Origin: Massilibacteroides vaginae
GTDB taxonomy: Bacteria; Bacteroidota; Bacteroidia; Bacteroidales; Tannerellaceae
DNA length: 64,000 nucleotides
Assembly: GCF_900178525.1 (NCBI RefSeq)
Contig: NZ_FXDJ01000008.1
Location: 315,001-379,000, forward strand
Direction of reading: 5' to 3'
The notes beneath the pieces were generated by a model, which was not told where the DNA came from, did not search any database, and saw only the letters and a program-made list of their open reading frames with translations. Positions 44,782 to 52,996 of the stretch are shown in pieces. A program made the translations under genes and the position numbers. The number at the start of each line of letters is the position of its first letter. The first letter of the stretch is position 1.

Positions 44782-45588
44782 TTATTTACTTGCTTTCAGT
44801 CCACGAATTACGGAAGAAGTAAAGCCGGACAGCTCCATTTCATTTAAGCCCCGAATCGTAACGCCTCCCGGTGTGGTAACTTTATCTATTTCGGTTTCCG
44901 GATTCGATTTGTTGGTCAATAACAGATCAACGGCTCCTTTAACCGTGTGAACAACGATTTCTTGTGCTTCTTTCGGATAAAAGCCTAACTCAACGCCTCC
45001 TTCGATAGCCGCCCGCATATAGCGCATGGCAAAAGCTATTCCGCTGGAGGCAAGGGCTGTTCCGGGTCCCATCAAACGTTCTTCTACAAGCATGGCATTA
45101 CCCAATTCGCGGAAAAGATCCAGAACAAGGTTGGTTTGCTCCTCGTTCGCATTAGAAGCAGAAACAAAGGTCATGCTACTCATCACCTCAATCGCGGTAT
45201 TTGGCATAACACGGAAAACCGGGGGCAGTGAGATATAGTCATAATCGGCCTTATGGGTCAGAAAAGAATTTAACTGATCAAAAGTTATTCCGGCAGCAAC
45301 GGAAACAATGATTTGCTTGTCAAAGTTCAAGACTGTACGAATTTGGGCAATCACCTCTTCGATGCGCCAGGGTTTTACGGCAAGAATAATCACATCGGCA
45401 TCTTTCACAGCCTCCATATTATTCCGGGTTAACTTAAACCTGAAATCAGGATTATTCGTCAAGCGGTCAAAACTTTCCTCTGTTTGTACCGTACAAGTTA
45501 TATCCGAAGAACTCACACGACTTCCTTTAGCCAATCCATGTGCTATAGCTGAACCTATATTTCCGGCACCAATAATGGTTATTTTCAT
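44782..45588 (-). CDS. proC: Pyrroline-5-carboxylate reductase
   Basis: 268 residues. N-terminal Rossmann motif ITIIGAGNIGSAIAHGLAKG; ILAVKPW; C-terminal dimer domain with the ProC signature around GPGTALASSGIAFAMRYMRA and DKVTTPGGVTIRGLNEMELS. Final step of proline synthesis, cytoplasmic, NAD(P)H-dependent. Two minus-strand -7 boxes lie upstream (45621-45628 TACTTTTG; 45631-45638 TATTTTTG). Confidence 0.95.
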   Translation of the reverse strand: MKITIIGAGNIGSAIAHGLAKGSRVSSSDITCTVQTEESFDRLTNNPDFRFKLTRNNMEAVKDADVIILAVKPWRIEEVIAQIRTVLNFDKQIIVSVAAGITFDQLNSFLTHKADYDYISLPPVFRVMPNTAIEVMSSMTFVSASNANEEQTNLVLDLFRELGNAMLVEERLMGPGTALASSGIAFAMRYMRAAIEGGVELGFYPKEAQEIVVHTVKGAVDLLLTNKSNPETEIDKVTTPGGVTIRGLNEMELSGFTSSVIRGLKASK

Positions 45589-45620
45589 TTGCTCTGTTTA
45601 ATTATATTTGACTACAAGGG

Positions 45621-45638
45621 CAAAAGTAAGCAAAAATA
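45621..45638 (-). promoter_or_regulatory. Two -7 boxes for proC
   Basis: TACTTTTG (45621-45628) and TATTTTTG (45631-45638) on the minus strand, 33-50 bp upstream of the ATG. Confidence 0.5.
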
Positions 45639-45662
45639 CAGGAAGGAATGGGTCGGTTGTTG

Positions 45663-45670
45663 TATATTTG
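45663..45670 (+). promoter_or_regulatory. -7 box TATATTTG for C1 peptidase gene
   Basis: 30 bp before the chosen ATG at 45701; it argues against the longer reading frame from 45608. Confidence 0.6.
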
Positions 45671-45700
45671 TATCGGATAATCATTAAAAACAGATATAGA

Positions 45701-46888
45701 ATGAAGAAAATTATTGTAACAGCAGCCTTATTCTCTGCGATAGCATTCTCTACTGCTACAGCTCAGGAAGAGCAAGGATATGTATTTACACCGGTTAAAG
45801 AACTTAAGATTACTCCCGTAGAAAATCAAAATCGCACCGGAACATGTTGGTCTTATTCCGCATTGGCTTTTATTGAATCAGAATTGATCCGCATGGGAAA
45901 AGGGGAACACAATTTGTCTGAAATGTTTGTTGTGAATCATTCATACCGGGACAAAGGAGACAAATATGTACGCACTCATGGCATAACTCCTTATGCGCAA
46001 GGCGGATCGTTTTATGATGTTCTATACGTATTGAAAAACTACGGTATTGTTCCCGAATCGGTTATGAAAGGCCTGGAATATGGTGAAGACGGTCATGTAC
46101 ACGGTGAATTGGAAGCTATAACAGGTGCTTATGTAAAAGCTGTTGCCGACAATAAAAACGGGAAATTATCAACTGCCTGGAAAAAAGGATTTAACGCTAC
46201 AATTGATGCTTATTTGGGCGAACTTCCCGAAAAATTCACGTATAATGGTAAAGAATATACGCCAAAAAGTTTTGTTGCTGAATTAGGTATTAATCCGGAC
46301 GATTATGTATCACTGACTTCTTACACGCATCATCCGTTTTACTCGAGCTTCGCTTTGGAAATTCAGGACAATTGGCGTTGGTCTGAATCATATAACCTTC
46401 CGCTAAATGAACTTATGCAGGTATTCGACAATGCGATCAATACCGGTTATTCAATCGCATGGGGTTCAGACGTGAGCGAAAAAGGCTTTACACGTAATGG
46501 TATCGCTGTTGTTCCAGACGTTGTTGCCCTGGAAACTTCCGGATCCGATCAGGACAGATGGGTAGGATTGAGTCGCAAAGAAAAAGACGATATGATTTCA
46601 AAAATGATTGAAAGTCCGTGTAAAGAGTTAACTATCACGCAAGAACTTCGTCAGCAGGCTTACGACAATTATCAAACCACCGACGACCATGGCATGCAAA
46701 TCTATGGTATTGCCAAAGATCAAAAGGGTGGTAAATATTATATGGTAAAAAACTCTTGGGGTACAGACAACAAATACAAAGGAACTTGGTATGCTTCGGA
46801 AGCATTTGTTTCTTACAAAACCATGAATATCGTAGTTCATAAAAACGCTATTCCAAGCGCAATAAAAAACAAATTAGGAATCAAATAA
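45701..46888 (+). CDS. C1 (papain-like) peptidase, bleomycin-hydrolase type, exported
   Basis: 395 residues from the ATG at 45701, chosen because it gives a signal peptide (ATAQ-EEQ) and follows the -7 box at 45663. Catalytic Cys in NQNRTGTCWSYSALAFIESE; catalytic His in TTDDHGMQIYGIAKD; Asn in YYMVKNSWGTDNKYKGTWYA. This is the PepC/BleH group of C1 peptidases, which in Bacteroidota are often secreted to the periplasm, unlike the cytoplasmic PepC of lactic acid bacteria. Role: aminopeptidase on peptides. Monocistronic with a clear terminator. Confidence 0.9.
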   Translation: MKKIIVTAALFSAIAFSTATAQEEQGYVFTPVKELKITPVENQNRTGTCWSYSALAFIESELIRMGKGEHNLSEMFVVNHSYRDKGDKYVRTHGITPYAQGGSFYDVLYVLKNYGIVPESVMKGLEYGEDGHVHGELEAITGAYVKAVADNKNGKLSTAWKKGFNATIDAYLGELPEKFTYNGKEYTPKSFVAELGINPDDYVSLTSYTHHPFYSSFALEIQDNWRWSESYNLPLNELMQVFDNAINTGYSIAWGSDVSEKGFTRNGIAVVPDVVALETSGSDQDRWVGLSRKEKDDMISKMIESPCKELTITQELRQQAYDNYQTTDDHGMQIYGIAKDQKGGKYYMVKNSWGTDNKYKGTWYASEAFVSYKTMNIVVHKNAIPSAIKNKLGIK

Positions 46889-46910
46889 ACGTTCCTTTTA
46901 AAGATTAAAA

Positions 46911-46948
46911 CGAGGGCAGCCGCAGATTACGACTGCCCTCGCTTTTTT
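46911..46948 (+). terminator. Rho-independent terminator after C1 peptidase
   Basis: CGAGGGCAG / CTGCCCTCG stem followed by six T. Confidence 0.92.
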
Positions 46949-47019
46949 AGTATAGTAATGTCTTTAAAATGCAAGGTGTGGAATAACTTCAAAATGATCT
47001 AAATCCTTAACCTTTAAGG

Positions 47020-47050
47020 TTTGTTGTTTATAACGAATTTCGTATATTTG
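47020..47050 (+). promoter_or_regulatory. Canonical promoter TTTG-N19-TATATTTG of abiF RNA
   Basis: TTTG at 47020-47023, TATATTTG at 47043-47050, spacer exactly 19 bp. Transcription should start near 47056. Confidence 0.8.
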
Positions 47051-47055
47051 CAGTT

Positions 47056-47106
47056 GTAGAACCCACCAAGCCTCTTCGCAATGCTCAAATCGGTGGGTCG
47101 TTTTTT
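47056..47106 (+). ncRNA. Short hairpin/terminator RNA upstream of abiF, candidate RNA antitoxin
   Basis: About 51 nt between a canonical promoter and the toxin ATG at 47114. ACCCACC (47061-47067) pairs perfectly with GGTGGGT (47092-47098), closing a 24-nt loop that contains a possible inner AGC/GCT stem, and is followed by six T. It therefore looks like a self-contained terminated small RNA whose readthrough would give the abiF mRNA. From memory, a conserved RNA motif upstream of Abi_2/abiF genes has been described, and RNA antitoxins for AbiF reported; identity with those is not tested here. 5' end is estimated from the -7 box. Confidence 0.7.
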
Positions 47107-47113
47107 ATACATT

Positions 47114-48046
47114 ATGATCCAAACACCTTATCCAAAAGCCTGTACTCTACCAAATGAATTAATCCCTGTACTAAAAGACAGAGGACTTTCGTTTGCAAAT
47201 GAAGAGAAAGCAATCAATTATCTTACCAATATAGGCTACTTTCGCCTAAGCTCCTATCTTCGACCACTGTACAATGACCCAAAATCAGCCCATATATTCA
47301 AAGTTGATGCAACTTTTGAAAAAGCTATGTCTATGTATCGTTTCGATCGGAAGTTAAGAATACTACTTTTCAATGAGATTGAAAAAATTGAAGTTGCCAT
47401 CCGAAGTGCAATGTCCAACACAGTAAGCAGTGAATTAGGAAATATTTTCTGGATGACAGACCAAAGCAATTTCTCCAATCAGCGTTTTTTCGATGAAACA
47501 TTGAATATTATAACCAGTGAATTAGGAAAAACGAAAGAAGAATTTATTTTACATTTTAAAAGAACATATAGCAATACTTATCCTCCGGCATGGATGATTG
47601 CGGAAATTCTTCCTTTAGGAGTTATCTGTAAAATCTATCAGAACCTGAAGAAAGAAAGTTTGAAGAAGAAAATTGCTCGTCAATTCGGATTAAATGTTCC
47701 GGTAATGAGTTCATGGATACTGGTTTTAGGAAATTTAAGGAATTATTGCGGACACCATAGCCGTATCTGGAATCGAGAAATAGCAATCACTCCTTCCGAT
47801 CCTCGAAATCCTATATATAAATGGATTGATATTACGAAAACAGACAATCGACGGCTGTATTGCCGTATCAGCATTATAAAGTATTTCCTGTGTTCTATTT
47901 CTCCAGAAAACACGTTCAAAGCCAAGCTAATAGACTTATTCTCCAAATACCCAACTATAGACAAAGCGGCAATGGGTTTTCCTCAAGATTGGGAATCAGA
48001 ACCTTTGTGGGATATTTATCCACAAAAACAGAATGTCAAATATTGA
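47114..48046 (+). CDS. abiF: Abi_2/AbiF-family abortive infection protein with HEPN RNase motif
   Basis: 310 residues from the ATG at 47114; the frame is open from 47081, but that start would lie inside the terminator hairpin. Abi_2 features: LKDRGLSFANEEKAINYLTN, IGYFRLSSYLRPLY, YRFDRKLRILLFNEIEKIEVAI and the C-terminal LRNYCGHHSRIWNR. R209 and H214 make an Rx4H motif of HEPN RNases. In the family, members abort phage infection by RNA cleavage. The gene lies with its RNA in a 1-kb islet between a peptidase and nspC, whose stop is 2 bp away on the other strand. No phage or integrase genes adjoin. Confidence 0.88.
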   Translation: MIQTPYPKACTLPNELIPVLKDRGLSFANEEKAINYLTNIGYFRLSSYLRPLYNDPKSAHIFKVDATFEKAMSMYRFDRKLRILLFNEIEKIEVAIRSAMSNTVSSELGNIFWMTDQSNFSNQRFFDETLNIITSELGKTKEEFILHFKRTYSNTYPPAWMIAEILPLGVICKIYQNLKKESLKKKIARQFGLNVPVMSSWILVLGNLRNYCGHHSRIWNREIAITPSDPRNPIYKWIDITKTDNRRLYCRISIIKYFLCSISPENTFKAKLIDLFSKYPTIDKAAMGFPQDWESEPLWDIYPQKQNVKY

Positions 48047-48047
48047 T

Positions 48048-49187
48048 TCAACTCATTCTGCCTTTGTAATCTTCGTAACCAAAGGTGCGGTATAGCACGA
48101 ATTCATCGTTCTGGCTCCACAGAGCGAGTGCAGGGTGTGGAATACCGTTAAACATGCTGGTCTTTACGATTGTATAGTGGATCATATCTTCGAAGATGAT
48201 CTTATCTCCTATTTCCAATGGTCTGTCGAACGACCAATCCCCCATAAAATCACCACTCAGACAACTATTACCTCCGATGCGATAAGTTGGCTTTCCTTCT
48301 ATGGCATCCGTAGCAAAACGAACCATCGGTTTATAAGGCATCTCCAGACAATCCGGCATGTGACAGGTAAAGGAAGCGTCAATAATCGCGGTTTTAATTC
48401 CCTTATTTTCCACAATATCCACTACAGTAGTCAGCAAAAAGCCAGTCTGCCAGGCAAATGCACTCCCCGGCTCCATAATGAGTTCAAGGTTGGGGTATTT
48501 TTGTTTAAATGCCAATAGCAACGAAATGAGATGCTCTACATCATATCCCTTGCGGGTCATCAAATGTCCTCCTCCCATATTCAGCCACTTTATGTTGGGA
48601 AGAAAACGACCGAATCGCGCTTCTACTTCTTGCAGGGTTCTTTCCAGATCGAAAGAAGAAGATTCACATAACGTATGAAAATGAAGTCCATCAACTCCTT
48701 CAGGCAATTGATCCCCCAATTCTGCTGCGATAACTCCCATCCGTGATCCGGGTGCACACGGGTTGTAGAGGTCCGTTTCCACGTCTGAATATTCCGGGTT
48801 AACGCGAATACCGCACGACACACGATTGCCATCTGCTTGCACCATCGGGTAAAACCGGTTGAATTGAGCCACCGAATTGAATGTTATATGAGAGCTATAC
48901 TTCAATATTTTCGGAAAATCAGCTTCCGTATAAGCCGGAGAATAGGTATGAGCCGGGCTTCCCATTTCTTCATAAGCCAACTGAGCTTCAAATTTCGAAC
49001 TGGCTGTTGAATAAGGAATATATTCACGTATGATAGGGAAAGCTTTCCACATGGCAAAGGCCTTAAACGCAAGAATTATATTCACGCCGGCACGGTCTTT
49101 CACACTTTTAATAAGGGAAAGATTATTTCTTAACAGCTTCTCTTCCATCACATAACAAGGTGATGGTATTTGATTAAAATCTATCAT
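48048..49187 (-). CDS. nspC: Carboxynorspermidine decarboxylase
   Basis: 379 residues, a fold-III PLP decarboxylase. PLP lysine in NIILAFKAFAMWK; GIRVNPEYSDVETDLYNPCA and GSRMGV; glycine-rich phosphate-binding WLNMGGGHLM; second-subunit Cys in GNSCLSGD. The sequence is of the NspC type that makes norspermidine or spermidine from carboxy-precursors in bacteria lacking SpeD. The partner dehydrogenase gene is not adjacent. Own -7 box at 49215-49222. Confidence 0.93.
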   Translation of the reverse strand: MIDFNQIPSPCYVMEEKLLRNNLSLIKSVKDRAGVNIILAFKAFAMWKAFPIIREYIPYSTASSKFEAQLAYEEMGSPAHTYSPAYTEADFPKILKYSSHITFNSVAQFNRFYPMVQADGNRVSCGIRVNPEYSDVETDLYNPCAPGSRMGVIAAELGDQLPEGVDGLHFHTLCESSSFDLERTLQEVEARFGRFLPNIKWLNMGGGHLMTRKGYDVEHLISLLLAFKQKYPNLELIMEPGSAFAWQTGFLLTTVVDIVENKGIKTAIIDASFTCHMPDCLEMPYKPMVRFATDAIEGKPTYRIGGNSCLSGDFMGDWSFDRPLEIGDKIIFEDMIHYTIVKTSMFNGIPHPALALWSQNDEFVLYRTFGYEDYKGRMS

Positions 49188-49214
49188 TCTGTTTATTTTC
49201 TAAAAATTCAGGTA

Positions 49215-49222
49215 CAAAGATA
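49215..49222 (-). promoter_or_regulatory. -7 box TATCTTTG for nspC
   Basis: Minus-strand TAnnTTTG, 28 bp upstream of the nspC ATG; overlaps the 3' side of the next gene's spacer. Confidence 0.5.
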
Positions 49223-49227
49223 ACGAA

Positions 49228-50442
49228 CTAATACTTTTTCAATAGGAAAGATGGATTTATCCGTAAATAAACACCGGCCGAAAAAGCAGTTGTAAGGCTT
49301 ACATCTGTTGCCTTAGGCTTATAGTAGTCAACATCTACACCAAGTGTGTATCCTTTTCCAAAGGTATAACTGTATTCAACACCGGCATATAGGGTAGAAC
49401 GATCAACATAAACATGCGTTTCGTCGACAGTAGAAACTGCGCCATAATAAGGTATCCCGAAAAGAGAAATAAAATCGTTTCCTTTCCAATAACCCATCTT
49501 AATCCGGAAATTGCTCAGGTGGGCAGCTAATGAAGCGTGCCAGGCTGTTCCATCATCAAGGGGCCATAAATTACCGGCTTGCTGGTAATATCCCATGCCA
49601 TTTACTTCCGCGGTTATTTTCTTCAGAATCCGATAATTTGTATTCCACTCCACACCCACACCAATAGCGGCGTTCATCAACGTATGCACCGAACTGGTTT
49701 GAATAGTATCGATCTCTCCTCCCCTGTGTTGCGCCAATAATTGTACGGGGGTGTAAAAATGAACTTTGGATTGCGGATTATTATACTTTATACGAGAAGA
49801 CAAACCGAAAGTGAAAGCCTCTTGATGGGTATCATCCCTGAAAATGAAACTTTCCCAGTTCACCCACATATCCGCATCAAAAAATCTTGATTTGTACAGA
49901 ATTTGCGCGCCCGATTCCGGATCAGCGGTTAAACATAACTCCGGATTATATAACGGTTCAATTAAATGATGGTTGGCGCCACCGTAAATATTCCCCAAAA
50001 TAAGATCAAAATGAGCTGACAGCGCAATATGCGCGCGAAAAAACGGTAGTATCCGAACGCCCGATTGATAACTATCCGGGTTCCATTTGGCAATATCCCG
50101 ATAGGCATAAGTCGGATAACGTTTCGTTCCGTAATAATATAATGTATGTACTCCGGCTTCCAGTTTAATATTCGTAAGCGGTTGATAAGTTGCCTTTGTG
50201 TTTAACCAAAACCCCGGAAGCGTATATCCTTTCATTATATCTCCATCATATTCATTGTTTTTAAAGAATGTGACATTATCGATCTCTATAGAAAGTTCGC
50301 CATTTTTTTCGGGAGATAGCGTTGTGTTATCCTCAAAAACCTGTTGGGAGAGTTGAGATTTTACCGGTAAAAAAAGGCCGCTAAAAAAAAGAATCAGGAA
50401 GACCTGACTGATAGTTTGTTTGATACGTAATGGATATTTCAC
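49228..50442 (-). CDS. Unrecognised outer membrane beta-barrel protein
   Basis: 404 residues; signal peptide ends near VKSQ. The mature chain alternates hydrophobic and polar residues in short aromatic-rich strands (IKLEAGVHTLYYYGTKRYPT, FKNNEYDGDIMKGYTLPGFW, TLYAGVEYSYTFGKGYTLGV) as in a beta-barrel, and ends in an aromatic (LKKY). I do not recognise the family; it may be a porin-like or DUF-type OMP of Bacteroidota. Transcribed divergently from the M23 gene, with its -7 box at 50482-50489. Confidence 0.75.
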   Translation of the reverse strand: MKYPLRIKQTISQVFLILFFSGLFLPVKSQLSQQVFEDNTTLSPEKNGELSIEIDNVTFFKNNEYDGDIMKGYTLPGFWLNTKATYQPLTNIKLEAGVHTLYYYGTKRYPTYAYRDIAKWNPDSYQSGVRILPFFRAHIALSAHFDLILGNIYGGANHHLIEPLYNPELCLTADPESGAQILYKSRFFDADMWVNWESFIFRDDTHQEAFTFGLSSRIKYNNPQSKVHFYTPVQLLAQHRGGEIDTIQTSSVHTLMNAAIGVGVEWNTNYRILKKITAEVNGMGYYQQAGNLWPLDDGTAWHASLAAHLSNFRIKMGYWKGNDFISLFGIPYYGAVSTVDETHVYVDRSTLYAGVEYSYTFGKGYTLGVDVDYYKPKATDVSLTTAFSAGVYLRINPSFLLKKY

Positions 50443-50481
50443 GAACGAATAGTTTTCTTCACGTTATTTCTAAATAAAGCA

Positions 50482-50489
50482 CAAATGTA
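50482..50489 (-). promoter_or_regulatory. -7 box TACATTTG for the OMP gene
   Basis: Minus-strand TAnnTTTG, 40 bp upstream of its ATG. Confidence 0.5.
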
Positions 50490-50542
50490 CGCTTTTTCAT
50501 AAACATCGGCTCCCTGTATTTTATAATAAGCGTTTTTTTATT

Positions 50543-50550
50543 TATTTTTG
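50543..50550 (+). promoter_or_regulatory. -7 box TATTTTTG for M23 gene
   Basis: TAnnTTTG, 58 bp upstream of the ATG at 50609. Confidence 0.5.
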
Positions 50551-50608
50551 CTGTGAATAAGTCGTTTATCTGTTAAAGATATACGCATTGAATTACAACT
50601 TTCATAGG

Positions 50609-51412
50609 ATGACAATATTAAAAAAAGGATTGTTTTTACTTCTTTCAGCCGGTTTGGTAATTGGAATTATAACCTGTTCTACTCCTCAACGGATGACTGT
50701 GTATGACACGGAAAGCACTTGTTCTGTTGTATATCCTAATCTCAACCGCTCAACACCTCCTGCTGAATTACAGGTAAACTTTCCAACTCCGGAACTTGAA
50801 ATATATAAAGCAGACAGGAAACCTGTCACCACCCGGTTCTCTTCATTTGACAAACAGCATGTACGTTCTAAAGATCCCTTGCTCTTCTCGTCCGGAAATA
50901 CAATGATTATTGATTTTAAGGAGATAGGAGATGAAGAATACGCTTTTCCGCTTCCGGGAGGTAAAGTAATTTCTTCGTACGGAGGTAGAAGAAGGCATTC
51001 GGGGGTGGATATCAAGACCCGCGCAAACGATACGATTGTTTCAGCTTTTGATGGAATTGTAAGAATGGCGGCTCCTTATGCAGCCTATGGTAAAGTTATT
51101 GTGGTTCGTCATTACAACGGACTGGAAACAGTTTACAGTCACAACTCCCGCAACCTGGTAAAGGCCGGCGACACGGTTCAAGCCGGTCAACCTATCGGAC
51201 TTACAGGAAGAACAGGTCGCGCAACAACAGAACATCTTCATTTTGAAATCAGAATAAACGGAGAGCACATCAACCCCACCCTCTTTTTCGACTTTGGCAA
51301 ATGTGATTTATATAAGAAAAGCTTCGCATGTATCCGTAAAGGGGGAAAAATAACCGTAGCTGCCGTTGATCGGTTTCCTTATCAGCAGAACTACCTATCT
51401 TACTATTATTAA
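50609..51412 (+). CDS. M23/LytM-family metallopeptidase lipoprotein
   Basis: 267 residues from the ATG at 50609, which yields a lipoprotein signal (IGIITC-S); a TTG seven codons earlier is possible. The peptidase domain occupies about residues 130-240: first zinc ligands in RRRHSGVDIKTRAND, then GLETVYSHNSRNL and THE-type GRATTEHLHFEIRINGEHIN with HxH. It would cut peptidoglycan cross-bridges in the periplasm. Likely first gene of a run with the SDR and patatin genes (spacings 6 and 4 bp). Confidence 0.9.
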   Translation: MTILKKGLFLLLSAGLVIGIITCSTPQRMTVYDTESTCSVVYPNLNRSTPPAELQVNFPTPELEIYKADRKPVTTRFSSFDKQHVRSKDPLLFSSGNTMIIDFKEIGDEEYAFPLPGGKVISSYGGRRRHSGVDIKTRANDTIVSAFDGIVRMAAPYAAYGKVIVVRHYNGLETVYSHNSRNLVKAGDTVQAGQPIGLTGRTGRATTEHLHFEIRINGEHINPTLFFDFGKCDLYKKSFACIRKGGKITVAAVDRFPYQQNYLSYYY

Positions 51413-51418
51413 TGCGGT

Positions 51419-52141
51419 ATGAGACGTATCGTTATCATAGGAGCTACCTCCGGAATCGGATTAGAAATAGCCCGGTGTTATATTCGTAAAGGATGGCGAA
51501 TCGGTATAGCGGGCAGACGTGAAGAGGCTTTAAAGAAACTGCAATACAGCGCGCCTGATCAGATCGAATACGAAACGATTGATGTTACCTCTGAAGACGC
51601 AGTTCGGGGGCTTGAAAGACTGATCGAGAAAATCGGAGGGATGGATGTTTTCCTGCTAAGTTCAGGAATCGGCAGTCAGAACAAGGCGCTGGATCCGGTG
51701 ATAGAACTCAATACGATACGAACAAACGCGGAGGGATTTACCCGTATGCTTACCGCTGCTTTTAATTATTTCAAAGAACTGCGGGAAGGACATATCGCTG
51801 TTATCAGTTCCATTGCCGGCACAAAGGGCCTGGGAGCTGCCCCCGCTTATTCCGCAACGAAGCGATTCCAAAATCATTATGTTGATGCTTTAGCGCAATT
51901 AGCGCATATAGAAAAACTGGATATTAAATTTACAGATATTCGTCCCGGATTTGTCGCGACCGATTTATTAAAAAACCGCGACTATCCTTTGCTGATGCAA
52001 GCCGACCGGGTAGCTTTCCGGATCGTGAAAGCGATCGATAAAAAACAACGCATAGCAGTTATTGACAACAGGTATAAATTACTTGTGTTTGTTTGGAAAC
52101 TTATCCCCCGATGGATATGGGAACGTTTATCTATTAAATAA
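51419..52141 (+). CDS. Short-chain dehydrogenase/reductase (SDR)
   Basis: 240 residues. Cofactor motif IIGATSGIGLEIARCYIRKG, followed by IAGRREEAL, suggesting NADP(H). Catalytic Ser/Tyr/Lys are in AVISSIAGTKGLGAAPAYSA-TK (S..., Y-x3-K). C-terminal region TDIRPGFVATDLL is characteristic of SDRs acting on small alcohols or lipids. Substrate unknown. It starts 6 bp after the M23 gene and is followed after 4 bp by the patatin gene. Confidence 0.9.
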   Translation: MRRIVIIGATSGIGLEIARCYIRKGWRIGIAGRREEALKKLQYSAPDQIEYETIDVTSEDAVRGLERLIEKIGGMDVFLLSSGIGSQNKALDPVIELNTIRTNAEGFTRMLTAAFNYFKELREGHIAVISSIAGTKGLGAAPAYSATKRFQNHYVDALAQLAHIEKLDIKFTDIRPGFVATDLLKNRDYPLLMQADRVAFRIVKAIDKKQRIAVIDNRYKLLVFVWKLIPRWIWERLSIK

Positions 52142-52145
52142 AACC

Positions 52146-52994
52146 ATGAAAGAAAAAACAGAAAAGCCTCAATACAAATTAGGCTTGGCTTTGGCAGGTG
52201 GCGGCGCACGTGGATTTGCGCATTTAGGGGTATTCGACGCGCTTGAAGAAATAGGATTGAAACCGGACATTATTTCAGGTACCAGTGCCGGATCGTTAGC
52301 CGGCGCATTATATGCGGATGGGTATTCCTCAAAAGAAATAATGGAATTATTTAAGGATGTAAAATTTGGCGAATTAGCTACTACCTCTATTCCCCGCAAC
52401 AGTTTTTTCAAAACAAAGGGGTTAGCTTCTTTTTTAAAAAAACATTTACGCGCGCAAACGTTTGAAGAATTAGCAATCCCATTGCGAGTTATGGTTTCTG
52501 ATATAGAACAAGGAGAGAAAGTTCTTTTCGATAGCGGCGAACTTATTCCGGCAATCCTTGCCTCGTGCGCTTTTCCGATCATGTTCGAACCGGTAAAAAT
52601 CGGCAATCGTTATTTTGTTGATGGAGGACTCTTTGAAAACCTTCCGGTTTCAGCTATACGAAAAGACTGCGAGAAAGTTATCGGAATGAACATCACACCT
52701 TTATGCCCAATGAAGTATAGCCGGTCTTTTAAATACATGGTTGAACGTTCCTTGCATTACCTGATGATTTCTAATTCGCTTCACGACCGGGAACTATGCG
52801 ACTACCTGATCGAATCGGTTGAGCTGGGGAAATACCCGTTATTTGAAATGAATAAAATAAACGAGATTTATCAGATAGGCTATAAATTAGCAAGTTCCTA
52901 TTTTGAAGAAAACAAAGAGCGTATTCAAAAAGATTTCTTTGCTCCTCCAAAACAGGAATCTTTACTTACAAAAATCCAAAAACTATTTTCCTGA
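52146..52994 (+). CDS. Patatin-like phospholipase (RssA/YchK type)
   Basis: 282 residues from ATG 52146. Oxyanion hole LAGGGARGFAHLGVFDALEE, nucleophile elbow SGTSAGSLAG (Ser of GxSxG), and catalytic Asp in FVDGGLFENLPVSA, so the Ser-Asp dyad is complete. Such proteins are cytoplasmic or membrane-associated lipid acyl hydrolases. No signal peptide. Last of the M23-SDR-patatin run, ending 2 bp from the P-type ATPase on the other strand. Confidence 0.93.
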   Translation: MKEKTEKPQYKLGLALAGGGARGFAHLGVFDALEEIGLKPDIISGTSAGSLAGALYADGYSSKEIMELFKDVKFGELATTSIPRNSFFKTKGLASFLKKHLRAQTFEELAIPLRVMVSDIEQGEKVLFDSGELIPAILASCAFPIMFEPVKIGNRYFVDGGLFENLPVSAIRKDCEKVIGMNITPLCPMKYSRSFKYMVERSLHYLMISNSLHDRELCDYLIESVELGKYPLFEMNKINEIYQIGYKLASSYFEENKERIQKDFFAPPKQESLLTKIQKLFS

Positions 52995-52996
52995 TT

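Noticed and set aside
47081-47113. Earlier start for the Abi_2 protein
   Set aside because: Would place the start codon within the terminator hairpin; the Abi_2 homology begins after 47114.
49228-50442. TonB-dependent receptor
   Set aside because: No plug domain and only about 400 residues.
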